45,138 nt of DNA, from the NCBI GenBank assembly GCA_963796225.1, contig CAWCLK010000040.1, positions 1 through 45,138 on the forward strand, written 5' to 3'. Each line of letters opens with the position of its first letter. Position 1 is the stretch's first letter. A program made the translations under genes and the position numbers. This DNA is from CAWCLK01 sp963796225. GTDB taxonomy: Bacteria > Actinomycetota > Nitriliruptoria > Nitriliruptorales > Nitriliruptoraceae. A model generated the notes under the pieces. That model had not been told where the DNA came from. It saw nothing but the letters and a program-made list of their open reading frames with translations, and did no database searches. Positions 34,437-43,847 of this stretch are shown here, in pieces.

Positions 34437-35628
34437 TCACCAGCGCAGCAGCGCCGCCAGTCCGTCGTGCTGGGCGAGCGTGGCGACCGCCTCGTCCCCG
34501 TCGATGCGGGTGACGCGGCCACCCATGGAGAGCACCTTCTCGACCAGACGTTCCACGAGGTGGGGTTCGGCCGTCATCGTCAGGCCGGCCTGGGCCGCCG
34601 CCCCGTGGACGCTGTCGTGGACGGTGCCGTCCTCGGCCACCTGCCCGTCGACCACCGCGTCGTGGGTGAACAGCAGGTGCTCGATGCGGCCGACGTTGGC
34701 GGCGTCGCACACGCGCCGGGCGCCCGAGCGCGCCGCGGCCGCCCGCGTTCGCGGCATCGGCCGCGCGCTGGACCAGGCGTTCCTCGCGGGTGCGGTGGAC
34801 CTGGCGCAGCAGGGGCCAGGCCTCCTGGGCGATGCGCCCCGGGCTGAGGTCCTCCCAGCTGGTGTCGCCGGCGGAGATCAGCTCGGTGCCGTGGTCGCCG
34901 TTGTGCAGCAGGCCCGACAGCTCGTCGCGGATCCGGTCGGACCCGGCCACGACGATCCGGTCCCAGCGGCGTTCCGCCGTGATCTCGGCCACGGTCGCCG
35001 CCACGTCCTTGAGGAAGCGGTGGCGGTTCTCGTCGACGCGGTCCTCGAACCGCTCGCGGTGGCTGACCGTCTGCTGGCCCCGGGACGGGTTCGGTTCCAC
35101 CGGACCGCCGCGGTAGTCGGCCAGCTGGGCGTCGGACAGCTCGAAGTCGAGGTCGGCGAGCTGGCGGGTGGATGCGAGCGTCCACTCGAGCAGCCGCGCC
35201 CCGGAACGCGTCCCGACGACGATGCCGGCGGAGCGGCCCTCGTCGATGGCGGCGACCAGCGGGCGCACGTAGGCGCGGTCGTCGACCACGACGCGGTTCT
35301 CGAAGGGCACCTGCAGGCTGAGGCTGCGCCGTTCGCCGTCGGACAGCGTCACCACCAGCACCCGGCCTCGCCCCGAGGAGCGGGGTGAGAGCAGGCCGTC
35401 GAGGTCGTCGCCGAGCTGGCTGGCGACCTTCTCGAGCGCGCGGGCCCGGTCGGTGCGGTCCTGCTCGTCCAGGCGCTGCTGCGCGTCGCGCAGCTGGTTC
35501 TGGAGGTCGATCCGGGTCGCGTCCTGGTCACCGGCCGTGCCGGGCACGAAGCCTGCAGTGACGGTGAGGACGCCGATCGGGTCGGTGAGGTCGAGCAGCT
35601 GGCGGAAGGTGTCGTCGTTGAGCTCCAT
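34437..35628 (-). CDS. Vms1/baeRF-like release-factor-fold protein, frame break near 34750
   Basis: ATG 35628 starts a soluble protein of about 396 residues when read across one extra base. The N-terminal part (LLDLTDPIGVLTVTAGF) and the middle segment (DRIVVAGSDRIRDELSGLL) resemble bacterial eRF1-domain proteins, the baeRF or Vms1/Ankzf1-type peptidyl-tRNA hydrolase group proposed to act on stalled ribosomes. The last third (DAANVGRIEHLLFTHDAVVD) lies in the next frame after about 34750. The TGA at 34437 faces the marR stop 16 bp away. Family assignment is from overall pattern, without alignment. Confidence 0.7.
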
Positions 35629-35777
35629 GTCGCCGACCGTACTCCCCGCCCGTTCCGAACGTCGGGGGAAAACGGCCGGGTTTCCACCCACGATCGGTCG
35701 CCGTCCGGACCGACGGTCCGGACCGACAGCCCGACCGACGGGAACGATCCCGCGCCCCGCCTCGTTAGGTTCGCTGC
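35629..35777. other. divergent promoter region with tandem 13-bp palindromic repeat
   Basis: Between the baeRF-like gene and the site-2 protease gene, GTCCGGACCGACG at 35703-35715 is repeated at 35716-35728 with one change. Each unit contains the palindromic core GTCCGGAC. Also present is an imperfect repeat GGAAAAC...GGTTTCC near 35665. These are operator candidates; no regulator can be assigned. Confidence 0.45.
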
Positions 35778-36959
35778 ATGTTCCCCCGCGCGCTCCGCAT
35801 CGCGACCTTCCGCGGCGTCGACGTCCGCCTGGACCCGACGTGGCTCGTCATCGCCGTGCTCGTGGTGTGGAGCTTCCTCGTGCGGTGGAGCATGACGGGA
35901 CGTCCCGGCGTGGTCGCGGTGGCCATGGCCCTGGCCGCCAGCGTCGGGTTCTTCGGGTCCGTGCTCGCCCACGAGCTCGGCCACGCCGTCGAGGCCCGGC
36001 ACCGCGACCTGCAGGTCCACGGCATCACCCTGTTCCTGTTCGGCGGGGTGACCGAGATGGACCTGCACACGCGGCGGCCCCGCGACGAGTTCACCGTCGC
36101 CGCCATCGGCCCGTGGACCTCGCTGGTCCTGGCCAGCGTGTTCGGGCTCGTCACCGCCGCGCTGGACTGGTACCTGCCGGGGCGGGCGGTCGAGGTGGCG
36201 ACCGTGACCGGCACCCTCGGGTGGGTCAACCTCGGACTCGCGCTCTTCAACATCGTGCCGGGCGCCCCGCTCGACGGCGGGCGCGTGCTCCGCGCCGCGT
36301 TGTGGGCCGCCACCGGGGACCGCCACCGTGCCCAGCTGATCACGGCCCGGGCCGGCGAGGTGCTGGCGGTGCTCATCTGGGTCGCCGGCGTCTGGTGGGT
36401 CGTGCGCAACCCGGCCGGGGTGCTCAACGCCCTCTGGATCGGGTTCGTCGGCTACTTCATGTTCAACGCGGCCCGGGGCGAGCGGGCCCAGGCCCTGACG
36501 ATGCGGCTGGTCGAGGGCCACACCGCGGGGCTGTTCGCCAGCAGCGACCGTCCCGCCGTCGCCGCCGACACCCCCCTGGACCAGCTCGACCTCGAGATGA
36601 CCACGACCCGGGGCGAGGACCGCTACGCCGTGATCGCCGACGACCGGATCGTCGGCGTCCTCACCACCGCGGCGGTCGCGGACGTCCCCGCCGTGGACCA
36701 ACCCCTGCGCACCGCGGGCGACGTCATGCTGCCGGCCGACCAGCTGCCCACCGTGCCCCACGATGCCCCCGTGGTGGACGCGCTCCTCGAGCTGCACGAC
36801 CACGACGTCGTCGGGGTCGAGCGGGACGGGGTGGTCGTCGGGCTGGTGGACCGGGCCCGCGCCGACGCTGCCCTCCGACGGCTGCAACGCCTGCGTCGCG
36901 AGGGCCGCACGCCTCCGGCCGGGGGCGCCCCGGTACCGGCACCGGAGGGCGAGCGGTGA
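35778..36959 (+). CDS. site-2 protease family (M50) membrane metalloprotease with CBS domain
   Basis: A 393-residue intramembrane metalloprotease. The zinc motif HELGH lies in the third helix region (LAHELGHAVEARH) and the second metal site is in the GAPLDGGRVLRAAL segment. A C-terminal region (about 250-370) has CBS-type repeats (AVIADDRIVGVLTTAAVAD and HDHDVVGVERDGVVVGLV). This is the architecture of mycobacterial Rip3. Such proteases cleave transmembrane anti-sigma factors or other single-pass proteins. The next gene, a PDZ/Lon-like protease, starts inside its stop codon. Confidence 0.9.
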   Translation: MFPRALRIATFRGVDVRLDPTWLVIAVLVVWSFLVRWSMTGRPGVVAVAMALAASVGFFGSVLAHELGHAVEARHRDLQVHGITLFLFGGVTEMDLHTRRPRDEFTVAAIGPWTSLVLASVFGLVTAALDWYLPGRAVEVATVTGTLGWVNLGLALFNIVPGAPLDGGRVLRAALWAATGDRHRAQLITARAGEVLAVLIWVAGVWWVVRNPAGVLNALWIGFVGYFMFNAARGERAQALTMRLVEGHTAGLFASSDRPAVAADTPLDQLDLEMTTTRGEDRYAVIADDRIVGVLTTAAVADVPAVDQPLRTAGDVMLPADQLPTVPHDAPVVDALLELHDHDVVGVERDGVVVGLVDRARADAALRRLQRLRREGRTPPAGGAPVPAPEGER

Positions 36960-37996
36960 CCCCCGCCCCCGCGACGACCGCCACCGCCGAGCCCGCCTCC
37001 CCCTCGGGGCGGTCCCGCCTGCTGCGCACGGCCCTGCTGGTCGGCTCGGTGGGCCTCGTGCTGCTCGGGGCGCTGCTGGTGCCGATGCCGCTGGTGGAGA
37101 CCGCACCCGGCCTGGTCACCGACATCCGCCCCCTCATCAGCGTCGACGGCCCGACCACCGACCTCGACGGGCACTACGGCCTGGTCGCCGTCCGGGTGGA
37201 CAGGCCGTCGATCCTCGAGACGCTGCGTGCCAGCCTCGACGACCAGCGCGAGCTCGCCCGCGTCGACGACGTCATCCCGGCCCACCTGCCCCAGCGGACC
37301 TACGTCGAGCTGCAGCAGCAGGAGTTCCGCCGCAGCTTCCGGGTGGCGGCCGCGGTCGGGCTGGCCGCCGCCGGCTACGACGTCGGCATCGTCACGGCCC
37401 CGCAGGTCGCCGGCGTCCTGCCGCAGGGCCCCGCCGACGGCCACCTCCAGGTCGGCGACGTGATCCGCACCTTCGACGGCACGCCGGTGCGGTCCACGGA
37501 GGACCTCATCGGGCTGGTGCGGCAGGTGTCGGTCGGTGACGAGCTCGTGCTCGAGGTCGACCGGGGCGGGCAGCGCGTCGAGGCGGTCGTGCGTGCCGGT
37601 CGCGTGCCCGGGCTGGAGCACCCCGGCATGGGCGTGTCGCTGCAGACCCTCGAGGAGGACATCGAGCTGCCCGTCGACGTCGGGCTGCTGGACCAGCGCG
37701 GGATCGGCGGGCCGTCGGCCGGGCTGATGGCGGCCCTGACGGTCTACGACACCGTGGCCGACGAGGACCTGGCCGCCGGCCGGCACATCGTGGGCACCGG
37801 CACCATCGAGGGGGACGGCACCGTGGGCCGGATCGGCTCGATCCGCGAGAAGGCCTGGACCGCGGTGGCCGCGGGCGCCGACGTCATGCTCGTGCCGGCG
37901 ACCCAGGCCGCCGAGGCCCGCGCGGCCGCCGACGGGCGCCTGCAGGTGATCGGGGTGCTGACCTTCCAGGACGCCCTGCGGGCGTTGCGGTCCTGA
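36956..37996 (+). CDS. PDZ domain plus Lon-like serine protease (YlbL family)
   Basis: A 346-residue membrane-anchored protein. One N-terminal transmembrane helix (LLVGSVGLVLLGALLVPMP) is followed by an extracytoplasmic region, a PDZ domain (GVLPQGPADGHLQVGDVIRT) and a C-terminal S16 Lon-like domain. The catalytic Ser sits in GIGGPSAGLMAAL and the Lys in REKAWTAVAAGAD. Length and order match YlbL, a quality-control protease in Bacillus. GTG 36956 overlaps the M50 protease stop, so the two envelope proteases are coupled. Its stop abuts the convergent pabA stop with no gap. Confidence 0.92.
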   Translation: MTPAPATTATAEPASPSGRSRLLRTALLVGSVGLVLLGALLVPMPLVETAPGLVTDIRPLISVDGPTTDLDGHYGLVAVRVDRPSILETLRASLDDQRELARVDDVIPAHLPQRTYVELQQQEFRRSFRVAAAVGLAAAGYDVGIVTAPQVAGVLPQGPADGHLQVGDVIRTFDGTPVRSTEDLIGLVRQVSVGDELVLEVDRGGQRVEAVVRAGRVPGLEHPGMGVSLQTLEEDIELPVDVGLLDQRGIGGPSAGLMAALTVYDTVADEDLAAGRHIVGTGTIEGDGTVGRIGSIREKAWTAVAAGADVMLVPATQAAEARAAADGRLQVIGVLTFQDALRALRS

Positions 37997-38622
<626 letters not shown>

Positions 38623-38626
<4 letters not shown>

Positions 38627-40329
38627 CCCGCGACCTCCTCGTCGAGTCGGGTGGACCGGCCGTCGGGGCGGCGCCGCACGACGTCCGGGGCGGCCGGGGC
38701 CGGGAGGGCCTCGACGACCTCGACGTGCACGGGCACCGCGTGGGCCGGCAGGTGTGCCGCGCAGTGGACCACGAGGGCGTCGGGCCCGCCACTCGCGTCG
38801 TCGCCGCGCACGACCTCGGCCACGACCTCGTCGGTGCCGTCCACGGTGGGGCGGGCGTGCACTCGGGCGTCGACGACGTCGGGGTGGGTCCGGAGCACCT
38901 GCTCGACGTCGGCGGGGAAGACCACCCCGGCGGGGGTGACCACCACGTCGGCGAGGCGGTCGACGACGCCGACGTGGCCCGCGGCGTCCATCACGGCGAG
39001 GTCGCCGGTGAGCAGCCACCCGTCACGCAGGACCGCGGCCGTCGCGTCGGGGTCCTGCCAGTAGCCGGCCATGACCTGGGGGCCGGCCACGGCCAGCTGC
39101 CCGACGGTGCCGGCCGGCAGGACCCGGGTCGGGTCGTCGGGGTCGACCACCACCGACACCGTGCCGGTGACGGGCAACCCGCCCCGTCCGACGTGGGCCC
39201 GGCCGTAGACGGGGTTGGCGTGGGTGAGCGGCGAGGCCTCGGACACCCCGTAGCCCTCGCGGACGCGGCCCTGCCCGGACAGGGCCCGGAACCGGGCCGC
39301 GACGTCGGGGGCCAGCGGCGCCCCGCCGACCAGGGTCACCCGCAGCGAGGACAGGTCCGGACGGTGGTGTTCGCCCGCGTCGACGATCGCCTGAAGCAGG
39401 GCGGGGACCGCCGGGAACAGGGTGGGACGCTCGGAGGCGATGGTGTCGGCCAGGGCGACGTCCTCGGTCGCCGCCGGCACCACCAGCGTGGCGGCCGACA
39501 GCGCGCCGGTGAGCAGGCCGAGGGTGAGGCCGAAGGGATGGGTCAACGGGGCGGCGAGCAGGACCCGTTCCCGCCCCGCCTGCACGTCCGGGACCCACAG
39601 GCGGGCCTGGAAGGCGTTGGCGACCAGGTTGCGGTGGGTGAGCGTGACGACCCGGCGGTGTCCGGTGGCCCCGCCGGTCGGCGCGAGCACCGCCGGCGCA
39701 TCGGGGTCGACCACGGCGTGGTGGGTCGCGGGTGCGTCGGCCAGCCAGGGGCCCCAGGCCACGGCCGGGCCGTCCCGGCGCGGCGGCGGGGTGGCGGCCG
39801 GGTCCCGCCGGCCGGGCCGCACGCGGGCGGTGAGCCGGGCCCAACGCCCCGCGGGGCGCCAGTCCGCCTCGGTGGTCACCACGACCGTGCCCGCAGCGGC
39901 GGGCAGGTCGGCAGCGTCGGCGGCGATCGTGCAGCGGGGCGTGGTGGCCTCGAGGACGTCGTCACGCACCGGGGCGGGCAGGTCGGGGTCGAGCAGCACG
40001 AGCACGGCCCCGGCCCGCCACGCACCGAAGGCGACGACCACGGCCGCGGGACCGTTGGGCAGGGCCAGGGCCACGCGGTCGCCGGACGCCACACCGTCGC
40101 GTCGCAGGGCTGCGGCGACATGGTCCGCCAGCTCGGCGACCCGCGCCCAGCTCCACGCCGCGCCCGCCCACCGGACGGCGTCGAGGTCGGGGTGGTCGCG
40201 GGCGGCGTCGTCGAGGAACCGCGGCAGCGCGACGTCCGGCCACGCGTAGGTCGCGGGGACCCCGGGCGGGTAGGAGGACAGCCAGGGACGGTCCACGCCC
40301 TCCGGGTCCGGCATGCGCGACGCGGCCAC
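38623..40329 (-). CDS. AMP-dependent synthetase/ligase family (ANL) protein with altered motifs
   Basis: About 568 residues of the acyl-CoA synthetase superfamily. The P-loop region is LAPTGGATGHRRVVTLTHRN, the core has VREGYGVSEASPL, and the hinge is DRLADVVVTPAG. Two catalytic elements are unusual: the P-loop lacks the PKG ending, and the C-terminal lysine motif (normally PxxxxGK) reads RRRPDGRSTR with Arg where Lys is expected. Activity may be changed or lost. GTG 40329 has GAAAGG 9 nt upstream; ATG 40314 is the alternative. The stop overlaps the pabA start. The substrate is unknown. Confidence 0.85.
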
Positions 40330-40384
40330 CCGACCCGGCCTTTCGTTGCGGCACGACCGGCCTGGCAGTCTACCGTCGGGTGCC

Positions 40385-41452
40385 ATGAGCCCTTCCCTGC
40401 CCGAGGCCGCGACCCGGCACGCCGCCACCGTCGACGCCGCCCTCGCGTCGTTCCACGACCGGGTGCTGCCGCGACTGGCCGCGCTGCACCCCGCACTCGA
40501 GCCGCTCGCGGACGAGCTGCGAGCCTTCGTCGAACGCGGCGGCAAGCGGTTGCGCCCCGTCCTGCTGCTGCTCGGCCACGAGCTGGTGGGTGGCCGGGCC
40601 GACGACGTGGTCGGGGCGGCGGTCGCCGTCGAGCTGCTGCACACCTGCGCCCTGCTGCACGACGACGTGATCGACGCCGCCGAGACCCGGCGGGGCCATC
40701 CGACCTCCCACGTCGCCTTCGCGGACCAGCACCTGGCCACCGCCGGGGCGGGTGACGCGGGGCGCTACGGCGAGGCCGTGGCGATCCTGCTGGGCGACCT
40801 CGCCTTCGTGCACGCCGACGAGGCGCTGCTCGAGTGCCGCGTGGCACCGGACCGGCTGCTGGCGGGGCTGCGCACCTTCGTGCAGCTGCGCGAGGAGGTG
40901 ATGGCGGGGCAGGTCCTCGACGTCCACGCCGCCGCGTCGCGTGCCACCGACGTGGAGCTGGCCCTGCGGGTGGCGACGCTGAAGTCGGGGCGCTACTCCG
41001 TGACCCGTCCCCTGCAGCTCGGGGCGGTGCTGGGTGGGGCCGATGCCGCACTGCTCGACCAGCTCGAGCAGGTCGGCGAGCCGCTCGGCCGCGCCTTCCA
41101 GCTGCGCGACGACGTGCTGGGGGTGTTCGGCGACCAGGCCGCCACGGGCAAGTCGGCCTCGGGGGACCTGGCGGAGGGCAAGCGAACACTGCTGGTGGCC
41201 GAGGCCTGGGCCCGCACGGACGACGCGGGGCGGGCACGCCTGGCCGACCGGCTCGGCGCGGAGGACCTCAGCGGGGCGCAGGCCGCCGAGCTGCGCGCGA
41301 TGATCGAGGCCTGTGGGGCCCGGGCCGCCGTGGACGCCCGCATCGGCGCGGAGGTCGACGCCGCCCGCGACGCCCTCGCGGCGCTCCCGGCCGGCTCGTC
41401 GCGTGACACCCTGGACGCGCTGGCGACCTGGTTCGTCACCCGCGAGTCGTGA
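40385..41452 (+). CDS. polyprenyl (geranylgeranyl-type) diphosphate synthase
   Basis: A 355-residue trans-prenyltransferase. The first Asp-rich motif appears as LLHDDVIDAAETRRGHP and the second as FQLRDDVLGVFGD, with GGKRLRP upstream and KSG RY in mid-domain. It condenses isopentenyl diphosphate with an allylic diphosphate to give FPP, GGPP or longer chains; product length cannot be set with confidence. ATG 40385 is divergent from the AMP-ligase gene with a 55-bp gap. Its 3' end overlaps the convergent small gene by 17 nt. Confidence 0.92.
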   Translation: MSPSLPEAATRHAATVDAALASFHDRVLPRLAALHPALEPLADELRAFVERGGKRLRPVLLLLGHELVGGRADDVVGAAVAVELLHTCALLHDDVIDAAETRRGHPTSHVAFADQHLATAGAGDAGRYGEAVAILLGDLAFVHADEALLECRVAPDRLLAGLRTFVQLREEVMAGQVLDVHAAASRATDVELALRVATLKSGRYSVTRPLQLGAVLGGADAALLDQLEQVGEPLGRAFQLRDDVLGVFGDQAATGKSASGDLAEGKRTLLVAEAWARTDDAGRARLADRLGAEDLSGAQAAELRAMIEACGARAAVDARIGAEVDAARDALAALPAGSSRDTLDALATWFVTRES

Positions 41453-41639
41453 CCACCGGCGTCACCGCGGCCCCAGGGACGTGCGTGACGGTGACGACGC
41501 CCATGGTGGGGTTGGACAGGTTGCGTTCCAACCACGGGAACACGACGGTGAACAGCACCACCAGGACCACCACCGCGACCACGGCGATCACGATCCAGCG
41601 GGTCAGCCGCGACGGCTGACGGGGCGCCTCGTCCGTCAC
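41436..41639 (-). CDS. small single-pass membrane protein downstream of sortase
   Basis: A 67-residue product with one strong hydrophobic helix (WIVIAVVAVVVLVVLFTVVF) and a short outside tail. GTG 41639 overlaps the sortase stop, so it is coupled to srtE. No family is recognised. It overlaps the end of the convergent polyprenyl synthase gene by 17 nt. Confidence 0.65.
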   Translation of the reverse strand: MTDEAPRQPSRLTRWIVIAVVAVVVLVVLFTVVFPWLERNLSNPTMGVVTVTHVPGAAVTPVVTTRG

Positions 41640-42355
41640 GCCGCGTCCTCCGGCTGGCCGACCAGCTCGGCGAACACGATCAGCCGCTGCGCCGCCGACA
41701 GGCGGGGGTGGCAGGTCGTCAGGGTGAGCATCGCCCCGCCGGTGCCGAGCGGGTCGTCGCCGACCACCCACAGCTCGGTGGGCTGCACGACGCGCTGTTC
41801 GCGGACCTCGTAGACCCACTCGTGGTTGGAGCGGTCGACGACGTGGACGGTGTCGCCCGGCTCGAGCTGGTCGAGGTGGTAGAAGGGCGCGCCGTAGGTG
41901 GTGCGATGCCCGGAGATCGCGATGTTGCCGACCTCCCCCGGCTCGGCGCTGCCCTCGTAGTGGCCCGGTCCGCGGCGCAGGTCGGGCACCGACGTGCCCT
42001 CGACGACGAACAGCGTGTCGTCGTGGACGATCCGTTCGCCGTCCCGTTCGAACCAGAGGGCGGCGTAGGCGTCGCCGGGCGTGACCGGCTGTGCCTCGAC
42101 CTCGGTGGCGCCGGGGTCCTCGGCCGGCAGGGCGTCGTCGGGCGCGCCGATCTGCAGCTCCCACTGGTCCAGCAGCTCGTCCTGGGCCTGGTCGGTGCGC
42201 AGGTTCGTGAAGAACAGCAGGTAGACGAGGTAGAGCAGGATCAGCACGCCGGTCGCGATCAGCGTCCACCCGAGTCCCCGGACCAGCCGCACCCCGAGCC
42301 CCGGCCCGTCGGGGCCGCCGTCCGGCGTGGCGGTGAGCAACTGCTGGTCGGTCAC
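41636..42355 (-). CDS. srtE: class E sortase
   Basis: A 239-residue membrane-anchored transpeptidase. One N-terminal helix (LGWTLIATGVLILLYLVYLLF) is followed by a sortase domain. The catalytic His is in ISGHRTTYGAPF, the Cys in LTLTTCHPRLSAAQR, and the Arg in the same segment. The TLTTCHP form is characteristic of actinobacterial class E enzymes, which often prefer LAXTG over LPXTG. A potential substrate ending in LPTTG is encoded at 24809. GTG 42355 is the chosen start. It is divergent from crgA, an arrangement seen in other actinobacteria. Confidence 0.93.
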   Translation of the reverse strand: MTDQQLLTATPDGGPDGPGLGVRLVRGLGWTLIATGVLILLYLVYLLFFTNLRTDQAQDELLDQWELQIGAPDDALPAEDPGATEVEAQPVTPGDAYAALWFERDGERIVHDDTLFVVEGTSVPDLRRGPGHYEGSAEPGEVGNIAISGHRTTYGAPFYHLDQLEPGDTVHVVDRSNHEWVYEVREQRVVQPTELWVVGDDPLGTGGAMLTLTTCHPRLSAAQRLIVFAELVGQPEDAA

Positions 42356-42484
42356 GGTGTGCTGGTCCCCAGAGACGTCCGGATCGCCCCGCGATCCTAC
42401 CGGCGCGGGGCCGCTGCGCCGGGGGGTGACGGGCACGGCGATAGGATCGTGCGGTCCACCCGACGCCCGCGAAGGTCGACGTCC

Positions 42485-42760
42485 ATGCCCGAGTCCAAGC
42501 ACCGCCGCAAGGGGCAGGTTCGCAAGCGCCCGACGCGCAACGCGCCGCCGCCACGCAACCCCCCGCCGTCGCCGGGCTGGATCCCCGTGGTCGGCACCGC
42601 CCTGCTGGTCCTCGGGCTCGTGGTCATCCTCGCCGGCTACCTCGTCACCCCCCTGCAGACGTGGACCGCGTCCTGGCCGCTGCTGCAGCAGAACTGGCCG
42701 CTCGCGATCGGGTTCCTCTCCCTGCTCGGTGGGTTCGCGTTCCTCACGCAGTGGCGCTGA
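42485..42760 (+). CDS. crgA: CrgA cell-division protein
   Basis: A 91-residue protein with a basic, Pro-rich N-terminus (PESKHRRKGQVRKRP) and two transmembrane helices (WIPVVGTALLVLGLVVILAG and PLAIGFLSLLGGFAFLTQW), the exact CrgA layout. CrgA is an actinobacterial division protein that interacts with FtsZ, FtsI and other septal proteins. In Mycobacterium it lies near trpG and pknB, as the right-hand part of the locus seen here. ATG 42485 is used. Confidence 0.93.
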   Translation: MPESKHRRKGQVRKRPTRNAPPPRNPPPSPGWIPVVGTALLVLGLVVILAGYLVTPLQTWTASWPLLQQNWPLAIGFLSLLGGFAFLTQWR

Positions 42761-43010
42761 CCTCGTCACGGTGGCCCCACACGGTTCCCTGTCCGTACGG
42801 ACGGTGAACGAAAGATCACACAGGAGTGACTTGCGGGGCCGGGGACGAACAACACGAATGTCCTTTTCTTCCCCACACTTCTCCCCAACCTGTGGACAAG
42901 CGCGGGGCCACGGCCGGACGATCCCCTCGGCCATGGCCCGCAGATCCCGGGTCACCCGCCGGAATCTGTGGACAACCTGCGGACAACTCGCGAGAAGGTG
43001 TGGATGTCCT
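42761..43010. other. 250-bp non-coding region with DnaA-box-like repeats
   Basis: This region is visibly less GC-rich than its surroundings. It contains two exact TGTGGACAA (42891-42899 and 42967-42975), the complement of the actinobacterial DnaA box TTGTCCACA. A one-mismatch copy TGCGGACAA (42978-42986) and a weaker TGTGGATGT (42999-43007) follow, all in one orientation. A 12-bp palindrome GTCCGTACGGAC is at 42791-42802. It may be an origin, a DnaA-binding regulatory region, or only the fmdB promoter region. Confidence 0.55.
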
Positions 43011-43277
43011 GTGCCTGTGTATGAATACCTCTGCAAGCACTGTGGATCGTCGGTCGATCGCATCCTCTCGCACGCCATGGCCAAACGGCCAGGGGCGTGT
43101 CCGTCCTGCGGACGCGACGAGCTGCAGCGTCGGTTCTCCCGCGTCGCCGTCCGGCTGAACGGCTGGGGCTTCGCCGCGACCGACGGGATGGTGCCCGACC
43201 GCCCCGGGCGGGGCGACTTCCAGCAGGTGCGCGAACGGGCCGAACGGATCAGCGAGGGCGACACCTCGAGCGGCTGA
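43011..43277 (+). CDS. FmdB-family zinc-ribbon protein
   Basis: An 88-residue protein that begins VPVYEYLCKHCG, the hallmark of the FmdB family, and contains a second Cys pair in GACPSCGRDEL, forming a four-Cys zinc ribbon. The C-terminal half is polar. Its function is unknown; the family was named from a putative regulator of formamidase. GTG 43011 is fixed by the conserved N-terminus. Confidence 0.9.
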   Translation: MPVYEYLCKHCGSSVDRILSHAMAKRPGACPSCGRDELQRRFSRVAVRLNGWGFAATDGMVPDRPGRGDFQQVRERAERISEGDTSSG

Positions 43278-43283
43278 CCCCGC

Positions 43284-43604
43284 TCAGTTCGACAGCAGCT
43301 CGGCGCGCTCGTGCATCGCCCCGCCGCAGTGGCGAGGGGCCTTGCCCGAGCCCCGCACCAGCAGCACCAGCTCGGTGCCGCACTCCTCGCACCAGTACAG
43401 GACGCGCTCGTCCGCGGCGACGGGGCGGGGCTGCTGCTCGTCGGCCGCCACCCGGGCCTGGCCGTCGTGGACCATCGACCGCAGCGTGCCGGTGGCCCAG
43501 CGGTAGATCGCGTAGCCGAGCAGCGGGGCGAACACCCACTTCCAGCCGAACGACAGGCCGACGAGCACGGCTGCCAGGACCATCGGGATCGCCAGCAGGA
43601 TCAT
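43284..43604 (-). CDS. membrane protein with C-terminal zinc-ribbon
   Basis: A 106-residue product. Two short hydrophobic segments at the N-terminus (MILLAIPMVLAAVLVGLSF and WVFAPLLGYAIY) precede a soluble part with Cys/His ligands WCEECGTEL and PRHCGGAMH. No family is recognised. ATG 43604 is used; longer GTG starts exist upstream. It is convergent with fmdB, 6 bp apart, and both products carry zinc ribbons. Confidence 0.65.
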   Translation of the reverse strand: MILLAIPMVLAAVLVGLSFGWKWVFAPLLGYAIYRWATGTLRSMVHDGQARVAADEQQPRPVAADERVLYWCEECGTELVLLVRGSGKAPRHCGGAMHERAELLSN

Positions 43605-43847
43605 CGGGCAGCCACACGTCTCGTCGACCGGCCACGACGGTACCCGTCCGGCGCATCGCACCCCCACGGCGAGGTGGTGCTGGCACGCAGCCGGCCAGCC
43701 CGGGCGGACCCGGACGTGGTCACTTGTGACCAGCCCATGAATGGCCCATCCTCGTCTGGCACGTCCCGGCCAGTCCACGTTGACTCGGTGGTGCCCAGAG
43801 CGGTGCGACAGGGGTGGAGCACCGGGGGCGCGAGCAGTGGGGCCCAC
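43605..43847. other. 243-bp intergenic region between divergent genes
   Basis: This holds the promoters for the zinc-ribbon membrane protein (minus) and the histidine kinase (plus). It contains a perfect 16-bp palindrome TGGTCACTTGTGACCA at 43717-43732. TTGACT near 43778 has no good -10 partner. Confidence 0.5.
43717..43732. promoter_or_regulatory. 16-bp palindrome TGGTCACTTGTGACCA
   Basis: Seven-base arms TGGTCAC and GTGACCA flank TT with no mismatch. The site is 113 bp upstream of the minus-strand gene and 115 bp upstream of the kinase, so either may be controlled. The outer TGGT/ACCA resembles GntR-type sites. Confidence 0.55.

Noticed and set aside
31384..35388. 1300-codon open frame on the plus strand across the MMPL and baeRF-like genes
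   Set aside because: Its translation is His/Gly/Gln-rich antisense noise. Recognisable transporter and release-factor-like motifs are on the minus strand, and MarR is in another frame.
7340..37996. Prophage, integrative element or island as the origin of the 30-kb segment
   Set aside because: No integrase, transposase, phage gene, terminal repeats or tRNA-derived attachment duplicate was seen, and base composition matches the flanks by eye.
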